Source: Acanthochlamys bracteata
Lineage: Eukaryota; Streptophyta; Magnoliopsida; Pandanales; Velloziaceae
Assembly (NCBI GenBank): GCA_019914995.1
Contig: CM034140.1
Location: 6,990,026 to 7,054,025 of the forward strand
Direction of reading: 5' to 3'
Length of the DNA stretch: 64,000 nucleotides
The position numbers and the translations under genes were made by a program. The notes under the pieces are model-generated. The model was not told the origin of the DNA and ran no database searches. It was given only the letters and a program-made list of their open reading frames with translations. Below, piece after piece: positions 1 through 13,400 of this stretch (position 1 is its first letter; each line of letters opens with the position of its first letter).

Positions 1-178
1 ACAAAGACTTCCCTAAAACAGAAGTCCTCAAAACGATCAACTAGACCTGACTCATCTAGAGACCCCAACTACTAGCAACACAATTGCAACACCAACAAAT
101 TTCCAGAAAACTTTTTGAAGAAAACACGCACTCACAAATTCACTCGAGCATTTGATTTGTATCCGCCGCAGTTGATAA

Positions 179-1168
179 TCATTCGAAATGGAAGTTCTTT
201 CCGACGAAGGTCTGACCGAACTGCCAGTTAGCCGGAACGATGCTCCACGAGGTTGACGTACGGTGATCGCTGCCGGTGACGCGGAAGGATAACGATTGTC
301 CGACTAAGATTGCGTTTGACTGCCAATTCTGGCCCCAGTTGCGCGACAATGGCATCCACCCGGTTCCCGATCCTTTAACGCTTGCTCTGATGACGTCTCC
401 GGCACCGGCCACGTTAGTGATGAGTACTAAGTTGAAGTACTTGAATCCGTTGATCGTGAATCGGATTCCGCCGCTCTTCCGGCACGGTATCCTAATCATC
501 CATTTATCAGAAACCTCTTAAGCAATGAATAAGAAACTTAATAAGAATAACAAACAGCAACAACAGTTGATCATATTACCTGCGATACGAGACGGGGACG
601 ATACCGGCACGGTACTCGGCGATTTTAAGGAACATCGGCATGGAGAGATCAAAATGAGGGCGGGGAGGGTTGCACCACCCGCCGTTGTCGGAAGGCAGGG
701 CGTAGTTCGGCGGGCAGAAATTAGTTGCTGTGATGAATATCGACGGCGATCCAGGGTGGCACCACTGAGGATCTTCGGAGCATTTTATCTCGAAGCACGC
801 TCCGCAGCTTATACCGTCGTTGAACAGTGCTGTGCTAAGTGCTGCTGTTTGAACGCCGTAACCTTGGCTATATAGATTTCCATAACCACAAGCACCACCT
901 GACAAAAAACCAGAAAGTAACAAACAAAAAATTTGAATGAAGAACTTCAACTAATTAAACCCTCGCATTTGCAGAAAAACCGAGAGAATGAGTTACCCAT
1001 AGTTCCGGTGGCATCGTTGCCGCCGTAAAATGTTGCATGAGCTGTCTGCCATTCGCCGCCGGTATATACGCCAGGAATGCGGGCGGTTACCGGCATGACT
1101 ACAAATACTACTACGAACATGAATGCAGTAGCTGAGAAAGAGGGAGAAGAAAGTTTAATGGCTACCAT
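179..1168 (-). CDS. Alpha-expansin, 3 exons, 267 aa
   Basis: Secreted cell-wall loosening protein; expansins break non-covalent cellulose-glycan contacts during growth without hydrolysis. Exons (minus strand) are 997-1168, 580-898 and 179-491. Phases join exactly to 804 nt, giving 267 aa. A hydrophobic signal peptide covers about residues 1-29. The mature part starts with [14 protein letters not shown], typical of alpha-expansins. The GH45-like domain has cysteines in [21 protein letters not shown] and [10 protein letters not shown], and the HFD motif at residues 139-141. The C-terminal CBM63 part begins near [15 protein letters not shown] and has several tryptophans. The intron after the N-terminal exon and the one after VSYRR are at usual family positions. 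The start is the ATG at 1168, the first before the signal peptide. The alpha subfamily is clear; the paralogue is not assignable. Confidence 0.96.
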
Positions 1169-1286
1169 TGTTGAATTGAATATCTAGATCTTCTTTCGCT
1201 CGATCGAAAAATTGAGAAACAGAGTAAAGGAAAAAAAAACAGAGAGAGTGAAAGAAAAGAATGAAGAAGAAGGGAAGAGAGTAGGG

Positions 1287-1298
1287 GGTATTTATTGA
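1287..1298 (-). promoter_or_regulatory. TATA-like element upstream of expansin
   Basis: On the minus strand the sequence reads CAATAAATACC about 120 bp upstream of the expansin ATG, followed by a purine/pyrimidine-biased leader (GAAAGAAAAGAATGAAGAAG on the plus strand). Position and sequence fit a plant TATA box, but no transcription start is proven. Confidence 0.35.
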
Positions 1299-1299
1299 A

Positions 1300-3575
1300 G
1301 AAGAAGAGGAGAGTTCGGTAATTAGATTTAATTTTATTAAAATTTAAATTTTATTCAACATATAGTTTTTAGAATTTTTTAAAATTAAAAAATACAGAGA
1401 AAAATATAAATTACGAAGTAATTATAGATATAATTTTTATATTTTAAATTTTATAAAATAATATATTTAAAAGTTTAAAAATTTTTTTTTTAATAAGTAC
1501 TCTCAAATTTCTCCTAAATTTTTATATGTAATAAGTTTAAAAAAATTAATTTTTTTACCGAATCTATTTATTATATTTTATTATATACGATTAATGTGAA
1601 ATTGATATATTTAAATCAGAAGAAAATTGAAAAGGAAAGACAATAAAAAAAGTATTGATAAATAATTTTATGCATTTATTTAAATTTTAAAATTTTTAAA
1701 ACTTTCTATAATTACATTTTTTTAAAATTCAACAAAATAATAAGTTCTATATTAAAAATAACAAACTTATTTACTAAAAGTTTTTTTTCAAAAAAATATT
1801 TTCATTAAAAATATTTCTCTTAAACAATTCTAAAAGACTCATAGGAACATTCTTTAACAGCGGCCGCTTTGCTTACATTGCAAGTTGTGCCTTCTTATAG
1901 AGCGGCGCCTTTTCAGTAACTTTTAGGATTTAGTGCATATCAAAAATTATTTTTTAATTTTTCTTTATTTTATATTTTTAATATATATATATTATGAATA
2001 TTTAAAAATTTATTTAAAAATTTAGATAACTTTTTATTATATATTTTTATTTTTTTTGAAAATAAAAAAATAGAATTTATTTTCTAAAAAAATAAAAATA
2101 TCTTTCATATTAAAAAATTTCTATTTTATAAATAATTCTAAACGCACCCTAATAAAGACATTTTTTTAAATTATCTTTCACTTTTTTCTAAGGATATATT
2201 AATTGTTAATTACGCAAAAAAATTTAAAAATCATTTTTCTAAAATAATAATTATAACACGTGAAATATAATTTAAATTTAAATTTAATAAACATAGAGTT
2301 TGATATAAAATTAAAAAGAAAATTCGAAATAATAATTGAAATACGTAAGTGTTAAAATATAAAATTTAGAGTAAAAAATAGAATTCAATAGTAATTGAAA
2401 TACATCCTAGAAAAAAATATATCACATTCAAATATTAATTAAAAAAGAGGATAAATTTTGTAAGCCTAATATGTCAAATAAAAATACTGAATTCTTTTTA
2501 ATATAGAGGATTTTCAGAATCGCTTAAAATAAAAAGTTTTTAAAAAGAAGCTTATTTTAGTATTACAAGAAATGAATCTAATTTTAAAAAGAAATAAAAA
2601 TTAATGTATAATATGCTATTTAAAATAATTTTGTTCTTCAAGATTTTATTTAATAAACAATTAAAATAAATGAAAAATATTTTCAAACAACCGTTGTAAT
2701 TTCTACCAACTGCAACAAGTCAGAGAGAGAAGATGGGCCCCCATTGAAGACTGTCCGTATTTAACGTCCCACAAATCTCGCCATAAAGCGTCATCTGGGC
2801 CCCACACCTAACTGACAAGCACTGCAGCAACCGTTTTAATTACCCACTCACTTTTTTGGTCTCTTCTAAAATCAATACCTGCTAACCAAATGACTTATTT
2901 TCTTTTTATATTTTATTGGTGTTTTCCTATTTCTGAAAAAATAAATTATTAAAAATAAGCTTCAATTCAAATATTTAATTTTTGAAAAAGTAACTTAGTC
3001 AAATATTCAATAAATAATTTGTATTTTTTAAAAATCTTCTATAGTATTACAGAAAATATGTTAAATTTTAAAATTTATAGATAAATAATTTAAACTTATT
3101 TTTTTTAAAATAGAAAAATATTTTACTATAAGCAATAGTAAACAACTCCTAATATCTACCTAGGATAAAAAAATTTTAGAACTTATTTACTAGCACACTA
3201 CATTCACTTTTTTATAAACTTTATTTTAAATAAATAAATTTAAATTGAAAATAATTTTTTTTCAAAATACAAGTATTTGACAAACAACAACACTGAATGC
3301 AATTAGAGGGTGTTTATCTTGTATGTAAAGTAGGTGAAGTAGAATTTTAAAAAATAAAATTAAAAATTAAAAGTAATTAATAAAAAAATAAAATTTTATA
3401 TTAATTTTATATTTATAGTAAGTTTTAAAATTAAATTTTTAGAAAAAATTATTGATAAAAAAATTTATTTTAAGTTTTGTCTATATTTTATATTTAAAAT
3501 AAGTTTAAAAAAGTGAATTTGGGGGGTTAGTAAACACATCTTTAATGTCAAATTTTCCGAAGTAATAAAGGTTAG
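1300..3575. other. AT-rich intergenic DNA
   Basis: No coding signal on either strand. It is mostly A/T runs, with short GC-richer islands near 1856-1920 and 2725-2850. The part around 2270-2420 has degenerate copies of an AT-rich motif (AATTGAAATACRT) that also occurs in the MITE relatives at 41.8 and 46.8 kb. A further stretch at about 3308-3540 begins with GAGGGTGTTTA and ends with TAAACACATC, suggesting another decayed inverted-repeat element. Confidence 0.6.
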
Positions 3576-3585
3576 TAATAGCAAG

Positions 3586-4050
3586 TAGAAGTGTAAAAAT
3601 AGGCCGGGCCAAACGGGCCGGCCCGCGGCCCGGCAGTTGGCCCGGCCATCGGTGCGCCCAATTCGGTGAATAATGATAGAACGGGCCGATTATGTTGGCT
3701 CGCTGGGCGGCCCGTCCGGATACTGTTCATATTGACCGGTCAATATTGACCGATCAATATGGACCGTTGACCTGATCAAAATCGACTGTTGAACAAATCA
3801 AATTTAAATAAAAAATATTTTATATTACTAAAAAATAAATTTAAAAAATAAAAAATATTTATTTTTTAATTTTAGCTTAAAAATAATTTTTAATTTCAAT
3901 TTTTATATAAAATTAAAATATAAATCGGATAAATAGGCCGGACCGGACCATGAGAAATAAAACCGGACCGGACTGGCCCAGCCCGATCTATTAACTTGGC
4001 CCGAATGGATCGGTCCGGACCAGCCCGGCCCGCCCGTTTTTGCACTTATA
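3586..4050. mobile_element. hAT-like non-autonomous element (MITE)
   Basis: A 465-bp island, strikingly GC-rich at both ends, inside AT-rich DNA. The left end reads TAGAAGTGTAAAAATAGGC and the right end, reverse-complemented, reads TATAAGTGCAAAAACGGGC. These terminal inverted repeats continue into GGGCCGGGC-type repeats. The flanks carry the same 8 bp (ATAGCAAG at 3578-3585 and 4051-4058), part of a 12-bp identical pair starting TAATAGCA. Eight-bp duplications are the hAT signature. No transposase is encoded. The middle has three near-repeats of ATTGACCGRTCAAT around 3730-3775. Confidence 0.8.
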
Positions 4051-4230
4051 ATAGCAAGTAATAACTAAGTAACCCTAAGCTAATTAATTAATATCCTTTG
4101 ACCAATCAGCTATTAATTTTTCTTAATTACAAGGGTTTACTATTGATCAATGGTAGATATGTCATAAAAGTCAAAGTCAATACTTTAAAGGAGTATAAAA
4201 TATATAAACCTTTTGACTTTCATGATTTAT

Positions 4231-4597
4231 AAAGAATAAATTATATATTTTTTATTTAAAAAATAATTATATTTAAAATTTTAAATAAATTTTATAAAAT
4301 ATTATAAAAAAGTTACTGATAAACATAAATTAAAAATGAATAACCTGACATGATCCCAAATGAGCTCTATCACTTCTCGATCTTATATTATTATATACAT
4401 AGCGAGCGAGAGATCTAAGAGGGATGTTTGGGAACGATTTTAAAAAGATAAATAGAAAATATAATTTATTTTTTAAAAAATAAATTATATATTTTTATTT
4501 AAAAAATAATTATTTTTAATTTTTAAATAAATTTTATAAAATATCATAAAAAATATACTGATAAATGTAAAATTAAAAATTAAAATAAAAATGAATA
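4231..4597. repeat. Direct duplication of an AT-rich block
   Basis: The stretch 4231-4342 recurs in the same orientation at about 4475-4597. Both start AATAAATTATATATTTTT, pass through TTATTTAAAAAATAATTAT and TAAATAAATTTTATAAAATA, and end ACTGATAAA...TTAAAAAT...ATGAATA. The second copy has a few small insertions. A shorter related copy of the core lies near 6455-6490. Confidence 0.7.
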
Positions 4598-7390
4598 GAA
4601 AAGTGAAACAAATATGTACTGAAAAATCACTTCACGTCTCATTTATAATCATATAAAAAAAACATATTTTAGTTAATTTTTAGCTAAAAAGTATACTTGT
4701 TTTAATAGTACTATTTAGACTAATTTATTTTATAATAACTTATTTTTATTGAATCACAAACTATAAAAAACAGCACCCCAAGAGAGATTGACTTCCCAAA
4801 GAAATTATTTGTGTTCATTATAAGTACCACGACAGTTGTGTTAGTTATAATACATCATGAAATTAAAAAGTTTTTTTTTATAAATATATTCACATAATTA
4901 TTGTGTCTTGTATACAACAATGAGTACATAACATGAGAAAGAATTTTTTAGACTTTACTATACATATGAGATAAAAACATTATCAATTCTTATATACCTA
5001 TAGAGAGATTAAAATTATGCTAATAAAATTTTAACTCAGTCAGAAGAGAATCTACTCTTATTCAATTTTTTTTATCAAAAATTATAGAAAAAATATATTA
5101 TATATATTATAAATTTTTTCATCTTTATTAAAAAATCGGATAAAAATTAATTAATAATATAATTGATTAAAATTTTATCAGTATATTTTTAAATCACAAT
5201 TTTTATATTCAACCGTGGATATCAAATTTAAAACTTTATACCCACAAGACTGATATATATTTAATAAATAATATATATATTATATTTATTAATAACAATA
5301 TTAATTTATTATATGTAAGTTTTTTGACCTTAGATTATAGGGTAAAGAAAATATTCAAAACTTCTATTGGAAGCATTAGAGATTACGTTATAAACAAGTT
5401 AAATCATTCTCTTTTCTTTTTTCTTTACCCTTTTCAATCTTTTCTATTTATTAATATAGATAATTCCAACTTTAAAAAAATAAAACAATACAAAATGAAA
5501 GATAAAAAAACCAAAACAAATCTTTAATGCAACTAAATTATACGTATTATACTACATAGAGATACTAGCTTTGTTTTTTTAAATATTTAATTTGATTAAT
5601 TGACTACTAGTAATTAACTTTATTAAAAAAATCGAGCAATCGACAATTAAACAGTCTATTTTTTAATAAAAAGAATTTGATAAAACTTTCTAAAATAATT
5701 TTATTAGCTAAAAAGTTGAGAAAATTATACGTTTTATTATTTTATGACGTTTAATTCACACATATTTTTAAATTTTATAAAAAAAATTCTATGATTTTGT
5801 AAAAGATTTTTTGAAAATGAAATTAAAAAAAATAAGATGCAAGACGCTTGGCTTTACTTTTCAATTGTTTTTTATTCTAATTTTTATTTCATATTTTTAA
5901 TAAATAAAATTTTATTATTTATTATTATAATTTTTTAGATTAATAAAATTTAATTTAATTTAATTTTTAAAATATTTTAAAATATTTTTTTATTTATAAA
6001 ATTTTAATTTATAAACACTTTCAAACGTATCCAAAATAAAAAAATTATAAACAATGCCAAACAACTACTTTCATGCAGAAATGATGATAGTGTGAATTGA
6101 ACGAAAGATCAAAGAATAACAAAAAGTGAAAGAGTTAGTAGTAGTACAAGAGAAAAAAACCAAAAAAAAAAAAAAAAGGCTTCTTTGAATTTGAATCACA
6201 TGGAATGCTCATATTTCTTCCATTTGAAGACTTTGCATTTGTGGATTTGTTCCCTTTTCCTACAACAAAGTCACTGCCCATTTTGTTTTAAACCCCAACC
6301 ACATGATACTTTTAGTGATATTTAGAAAAGCGCTTATAAAAAATATTTTGTTTAAGAATTAAAAAAATTTTTATTCTATTTTTTACATTAAAAAAATAAT
6401 AAATATAAATAATAATAAGATTTTACAATGTTAAATTTTTTTATATTTTCTAAAATTTTAAATAAATTTTATAAAATATTATAAAAAATTTATATATTTC
6501 TCTCTTGTCCACACCAATGGGTTTGTTATTACCTTAGTTAATTTCAACTACTTTTTTTTTAAATTTCTTTTCCCTTTTTCATTTAACTGACTGAGAATGT
6601 TGTTATAATATAGGCACAGTAGCATATTCATGTATCTGATCTCGAATGATGAAAAGTGCTTATGAAATTCTTTTTCTAAAATGACAAATATTTTAATTTT
6701 TTTAAAAAAATGAGTTTTATTTTTTTACTGAAAATATAAAAAAAAAAAAGTAAAATCTTAAGACGTAAATTTTTTGTTGTATATTTCATAATTTAAATAA
6801 ATTATGTAAAATATGATTTAAAATTTATTAAAAAATATAAAATAAAAATAAGATTTGGCTCACGAACGCTCTGCAAAACATGACCAAAATGTACATTTTT
6901 ATATCTGAAAGTGAATTTTTCTGGTTAAAAATTTATTTTTGAGTAACTTCCAACATTCTTGTATAATAGTCGATCTTTATAATTTCATTTTTTAAAACCC
7001 TTACTTCCTTAGAATTTCTGTTCTTCTACATCCCTAAGTGACCTTTTTCAACCAAAATATCACTTCCAACGAATATTGTTTTACAATAATGTATTCTTTA
7101 TAACTTGCTTCTCAAAAAAATCACTTTTCAAGACATTATTTCCTTAAAAAAACACATCCAAAAAAATTAATTTTTGAAAAGATTGGTTTGGTTCATACTG
7201 AAAACCATAAATGTTTTCAGTGTTGTTGCCCTTGCAATGTTTTTGCATTACTTGAAAACTTTTAAGTAATGATGGATAGAAAACAGTTGAAGAAAAGTAA
7301 CTTATAAATTAGCAGAAAGAAAGCAAGTGCTCATAAGCTCTCATATGCAATATATACTAGAAATCTAAACAACAATCTCTTAGATTACCA
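4598..7390. other. AT-rich intergenic DNA
   Basis: No gene seen. The longest open frame (5324-5527, plus) is a lysine/phenylalanine/asparagine-rich translation of A/T runs and does not start with ATG. There are remnants of small AT-rich elements ending in motifs such as CAAACGTATCC (about 6025), and a poly-A tract near 6157-6177. Confidence 0.6.
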
Positions 7391-7907
7391 TTGATAATAA
7401 GCATGCTTATTGGTCATGATTCTGCTTCTTGCAACTTGAATGCTTTAAAATTCCATGCATCATCTCCCAGGTTTATTGTCACTACAGAAAAAAAGAAGAA
7501 AAACTTGCATCAGTCATCATCATTTAATTTGGGCACTAAACCTGTCTACATGATAGTCCTACTTGTACTTGAACACTTATAAATTTTCCTGTAATTGAGT
7601 ACAGAATTTCTGAAAGTGGAACCAGTAAAACTACAAGCATATAGTACCTGTTTACAGAAGTCGGAAGTTTGCCTCCATTGATCGCCTTAAGAAAGACACC
7701 TGGAAAACTCCAAGTAAACTGTGCATCTGAAGAAATTCCTATCATGTTGAAAAACCTTATACTTATCGCAATATGACATGAAGTAAAATCCTCCACTTGT
7801 TTGAAAATTATAATTACCTTGAATGGTGATAATCAATAGCTCACACAACTTGCCAGAAATTGAAAGAGAACAAATTAAAAGTTCACTGCAGTTTATTCAG
7901 CAAGAGA

Positions 7908-10092
7908 CTACAGTCTTCCATAATCAAAGACAATGTATACATCCATACAATACATTCCAAGCATCAACATGGTCTGGGCTTGATAGCGACATAGAGTATC
8001 GTAAGCAGACGCTTCACACTTTGGAGGATAATGAGTATGACCTACAGATGATACGCTTCGGCTAGGAGGAAGATACACAGCTGCAGACAAGCCTTCGGTA
8101 GGAGGTTAAGCAACAGATGACACACTTTGGGTGGGAGAAGGGTAAGCAGCGAATGGTAAGCTATGGGTAGGAGACGGGTAAGCTGCTGATGATAAGCTTT
8201 GAGTAGGAGGAAACTAAGCAGCTGATGATGAACCTATACAAAGTGTAGAACCATCGGTATCCTATAGGTTCATGATACAAATATGGATCACACACCTTAA
8301 CCAGAGATTCTTTAAATAGTAATCATCTTTAGGCCGCTCATATACATAGGTTGGAGGGGTCGCCACCAGCACTAAGATATGAGGAGGTGGTAGTGATGGA
8401 TATCTTTCCTTTTCCATGTCTCTTTCGTGATCCGATGCCTTCTGTATTCTAACTCTCTGCTATCCTCCGCTTGATGCCTTTTTTCGTCGAAGTCACTTGA
8501 AATTTCCTCACGGTTGTCTCCTGCATTCAGAGTCACTCAGAGCTTCTTGATATATCGTCTTTCTTTGCTAAGCGCATGTTTGTTATACAACATTTTATAG
8601 TAGCTTGATTTGGCTTAGAGGGCTTCTCTTCTTTGTGGAAGAGCTTACATAAGTTTTTGACCTGAGATGAAAGTTATTATCAATATCAAAGATGAACATG
8701 AGACTGATAGTAAAACAATAACAAAATGTGCCTACTCTGGGGCAGCTGACCATCAAACTTGTTTCTGGAGAAGTAGTTCCTTCTAATGATTGGCTTGAAT
8801 TTCTCTTCCGGTAATGACTTGCACTCATTCAGCACAGAAAACCCAACCTGCTAGAATAAAAGACTCCTGGAAAACCAAACAAAAGAGGATTAGTCAACAT
8901 CCAACTTGCCTATATGTTTGCTATATGTCAAGAAGTGTAACTAGGAGAAACCTAGTAGCATAGTTTAGGTCAAGCCATTGGGCCAGGAAAAACCTAGTTA
9001 AGGCAATTACAATCTTAAGTCCCCTAAAGTTACTCAAACTTTTGACACTTAACCATAAACATATAACAATGTACAAGTTCAAGTTCAATTGTCTCACTTG
9101 ACAAGGAAATGCTGAATTAAAAGGCCTTGGGCTCTATTTATAACCACCAACTGGCAACTTTGTAGATTCCATATATCAAGATTGGCTAGAGTAATGCTCA
9201 GTCTATGATGCCTAAGTAGGCTAACAAGGTTAACAAAACTACACCATGGCCATTTCGTCTTGAATCACATCAAAGTTGACAAAGAGAGAACGCATTACTT
9301 ACTACTTGTAACGTGGTCTGTTAACATGTACACTCACCAGTAAGAAACTGTACAATCATGCACATAAATATTGTTCTGCTAAAACATCAACAACCACCAA
9401 GCTTATCTCCCTAAGCAGGGCACCTCCCTAAGCAGGGCACTACTAAGCAAGAGAAAAGTACCTTTATAATATGCTACGGAAGTAAAGTCACTTAAACATA
9501 CCTGGGATGTTGGCCGAAGCTTATAACTGCTATTGGTTTTTCTTCCCGTCCAGTTTTTGTACAACTGCCAAGAATGATTTTTGAGAAACTTTCCGGAATT
9601 AGGCAGTAATCCTTTCTGCAGGAGTCTCTTTTCTGTTTTATCTTCAGCTAAATCTTTACTGCTAGGTAATCCCATTCTGCAAACATTAGCAAAGCATCAA
9701 CTGACTGCTACCTCATAGTACTCGATAATATTTAGATGGCGCCTTAAATAATCACGAAATTCGATTCGAATGCTTTAAAATGCAGCACTGTCCATTCGAG
9801 AGAACACATTCACATTAAACTTGTTCATTTTCAACAAATACCAAAAGCGTAACGCTATTTTAGATAAAATTATACAAAGAAAGATGTCTTTTGTATTTTA
9901 CTTGAGAGCGGCAGGGGTGAGTGCAGCGGCGGAGAAAGGCGTCCAGTTCAGCGAAAGCAGACTCAACGAGGCTGTAGCGACCAGCGGAGAATGAAGACGA
10001 CAGACAGGGAAGGAGAAAGATGGCCGGATAACCGCCGGCGGCGGCGGCGATGAAGGGGAAAGCTCGAGCGGCAATGGAGTGAGACAGACATG
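7908..10092 (-). pseudogene. Uncharacterised gene, probably decayed
   Basis: A GC-rich leader-like block (about 9899-10092, minus) is followed by exon-like segments. Segment 9502-9675 starts with ATG (MGLPSSKDLAEDK), runs 58 codons and ends at CAG|GTATG. The next, down to 8736, encodes VGFSVLNECKSLPEEKFKP and ends at a GTAGGC donor. Beyond this no frame stays open. Charged pieces (DNREEISSDFDEKRHQAE, about 8390-8505) and proline-rich repeats (AAYPSPTQSVSS type, about 8047-8232) appear in different frames, broken by stops. I do not recognise the family. It may be a pseudogene, or a short protein of about 100 residues ending just after LPQS with long untranslated DNA downstream. Confidence 0.4.
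8047..8232. repeat. Degenerate minisatellite, ~36-bp unit
   Basis: About five imperfect tandem copies of 30 to 39 bp, each built on the pattern GATGATAAGCTTTGGGTAGG followed by a segment ending in TAAGCAGC(T). Read on the minus strand the unit encodes roughly AAYPSPTQSLSS. Two of the copies carry in-frame TAA or TAG codons, so the array is no longer a continuous coding repeat. Confidence 0.7.
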
Positions 10093-10488
10093 GTAGAGCT
10101 TTTAGATACGAGATAATTTTTTAAGTTTCGAAATATATGACTCTTTATCTTATTTTAGCATTATGAGGCCCTAAAATTCTGTTTGGCAATAACAGATCCC
10201 ATACATGGTAATCCTTTACTCTATGATTGATCATGTATGAAGGAAAGCAAAATCAGCATTACATTTTCATGGTAAAAAAGAAAAACTTTGGAGAACAAGT
10301 ATAAAGAATGATCAATAAGTGATTGATGTATACAATACATCCACAATAAAATTTGAGAAATTATGAACAAGTATGCTTTTGCTGAATGTTTACGCCCTCC
10401 CTGTAATGGCGTGTGCGCATTTTTTCCCCCTAATATTCACACAAAGAATAACCTATGAATGGAAAGGGAAGAAAGAAAATGTTTCTTT

Positions 10489-13400
10489 TCAACGACAAAG
10501 ATCAGTGCATAGGCTAGATATCTGGTTTTGTGATGCGTTTGGTATAGGGTAGCTCTGAAATCTTCCGCTTCCTTCGCATGTCAGGTTCAACTGATACGCA
10601 TTCTGAGAAGACTGCAGGAACCAGAAACAGATAAATGAATAAATAAGCCATACTAGATAACAGTTAAGAGATGCTGATATGAACTTGGCAGTACGTGTAT
10701 GAGCATTGAGACAAATAGAAGAGAACGCTAGAATTTTGCAGATGTCTCAATACTTGGTGAAGAATATATAAACAATGGAAAACAAAAGAACAGCTCACCA
10801 TGCAAACCTCTGATGTAGACTTGCAACTCCATTTCGAAGTGGGGACGCAACTCAAATAATGGCACCAGGAGCAATGGTCATTTGCATTAAACCCTCTAAA
10901 CAGCATAATAAGGCCAATGGTAAACCTGAAAATTTTACCACCAAAATATACGCCCATGAAACCGGTCTGGTTATAAAAATCAAAACACCTTTAATGAGAA
11001 CTTCTTTAACCGTTAAGAATATTACAGTAAGCACAGTTATAGAAGTGCCTAAAAGCTATGCAGAGTCTAAAAGTAACTCATAGGGATATCCAACTAATGG
11101 TTAGATTGCCAGTTAAAAACAAAGTGGTCCTGCTTATACAGAAGTAAAAAATCTGAAAATAGAGAGGCAAGCAATTGGTGTTTCCTATTTCTTCAACTAC
11201 TAGGCTGGAGAAGGTTCAGTGTCACCTAGCTAAGCATTTTGGTAAGTACATAGCTCATTTATCATGTAATAAATTGATTATGACTCTTCCCTCCAAACTT
11301 CATGAGGCTATAAACATTTGCAGGAAAAAATAGGAGAATTGAAGACTTCTTCTAATTTGGTTTCCTTCAACTATATCAAGATTGGATAATATGACCTTTA
11401 TAGATAGGTAAAAAAGACTATCAAGCAACCATGACATCGACCTAGAAGTCTTCAAAGCAAAAAATAACATTCAAGATAGAGTTGTTATAGTTAATATCTT
11501 ATTAAGCAACCATACAACTACAGAACAGAGACTTCCTCAGTGCATGTCAGAATTAAATTTTATGCATACAAAGAGATTGATAGAGAAAGATAGTACGCAT
11601 ACTCTCAACTAACTTTTAAACACACATCAAACACATTTCTAGCTTAAGCCTACACTTTTGAGGATGTAAAATCAAAAATCAAAATTGACTTTTAGCCAAT
11701 CGCACCAAAAGACACGTGTAGGTAGGAAAAAATAGTTTAACAGTTAACTTACCCAACAATTAGAAAGCTAGCTGCAATTAGCCATAACACATACTGATAT
11801 CGCTTGTACTTGTGCTTGATGGATCCTGTATAACCTAGACGAGTATTCTTTCGGCTTACCCATCCAAATTGAGGGCGCATCAAAAGTACGAATCCTAGTA
11901 AAAATCCTGAAATAAACCCTCCAATATGAGCAAAGTTGTCCACATGCGGGAGAATTCCAACAGCTAAATTAATAGCAATTATGAACACAAGGGTCAGCAA
12001 TGCTGCAAGCTGGAAATTTAAGAAATAAAAAGAATTAGCTTGTTAGGAAATTTAGGGAAATGTTGGTAATTGCACAATTCCGCTGTGACCAATTTATCAG
12101 ACCTTATTTGCGTAGATTGTCCAATTGGTTATAAGCTCAGAAAGCATAGCACCTAACAATCCAAAAAGAGCACCGGAGGCCCCAACCGAGATGCTCGACT
12201 GGATAAAAAGAGAGGACATCAAGCTTCCACCAAGTCCAGATATCATATAAAGAAGGCCGATCCTCACTATCCAGGCAAAAGGGTTCTAATCAGTAAGGCT
12301 TCTATATACAATAATAGCAATATACTTTAATTCCAATAGCTGTAAAAATCAATTCCAAAATTGAATTCCAAAGCAAGGCATCCCCAAAACTACATCTTCA
12401 AACAAAGTTGAGAACAATGAACAAGTATCTAGTACATATTCAATATGACAATGCCACTGCAAGTTATACAAATACCTAAAGATCTAACTTGGCATAAGAA
12501 ATACAGAATATGAATACTGTAGTGCTTCAGAGTAACTCAAGGCATTCAATATATGAACATTTAATCAAAAGGAAGCTACCCTCCTCGTTACAGTGAGACA
12601 AAGTGCGACCTACATGTTAAAAACTCTATGAAGGTGTATGGTCGCGTAAATAGTTTGATTTCATTCGCCACCTACCAAATCCAAATTCTTGTTCAAGCCG
12701 AATTCCAATGAATAGAAGGCTCAACATATTGGCAAGGATATGAACAACCCCAGCATGTAGCCAAATGCAAGTAACTAGCCTCCATCCTTGATGTTGATGA
12801 ACCACTTTACTCACTTCTAGGGCCCCCATCTTCTGTAACCTGATAAATTATGAAAATATTACTGACTTTACATGTCTTAGCTTTCTGCATTAGCTATGTG
12901 ATAGAACACTCTGAAGTAAGAAGACCATTGCGACCAACACCAAAACTTAGAATTTTTAATGCAAACAATTCTTATAAAGCCTAAACAAGAATAATATATT
13001 AAAGATGAAACTAAAAGCATGAGGCCTTCTTGAAAACCATTGTAGCCATATATATGTATATATGTATCCGGCCTCTTGATCAAGAGGCCGGATAGAGACA
13101 GATTCGTGATTCGATTGAGTTAAAATTACAGAAATTTCAACTCATAGTTCTTCATATCCAAACAGTAGAGACTGAATTTGTTTTATTATAAGCGGGGGGT
13201 CTATTCTCGTAGTAGGGTCTATATATAGTTCAAAGCATGTAAAACGTTCAATTTTTAAAGCCTTAAAATCAGGAAGAAATCATCTCGTAGTAAGGTCTAC
13301 TCTTTTCTTTACAAAGCCATAGCCTGTTGCTAGATTTGAGATACTGCAAAAGGTTATGAAAGCGAGAACATGGACTACTGAACTGCACTTTCTTTAATAA

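Noticed and set aside
525..875. 116-codon open frame opposite the expansin gene
   Set aside because: It is the antisense shadow of expansin exon 2, whose own frame is strongly conserved.
5324..5527. 67-codon open frame on the plus strand
   Set aside because: Starts at TTG, is translated A/T runs (K, N, F, I rich), and has no ATG, splice context or domain.
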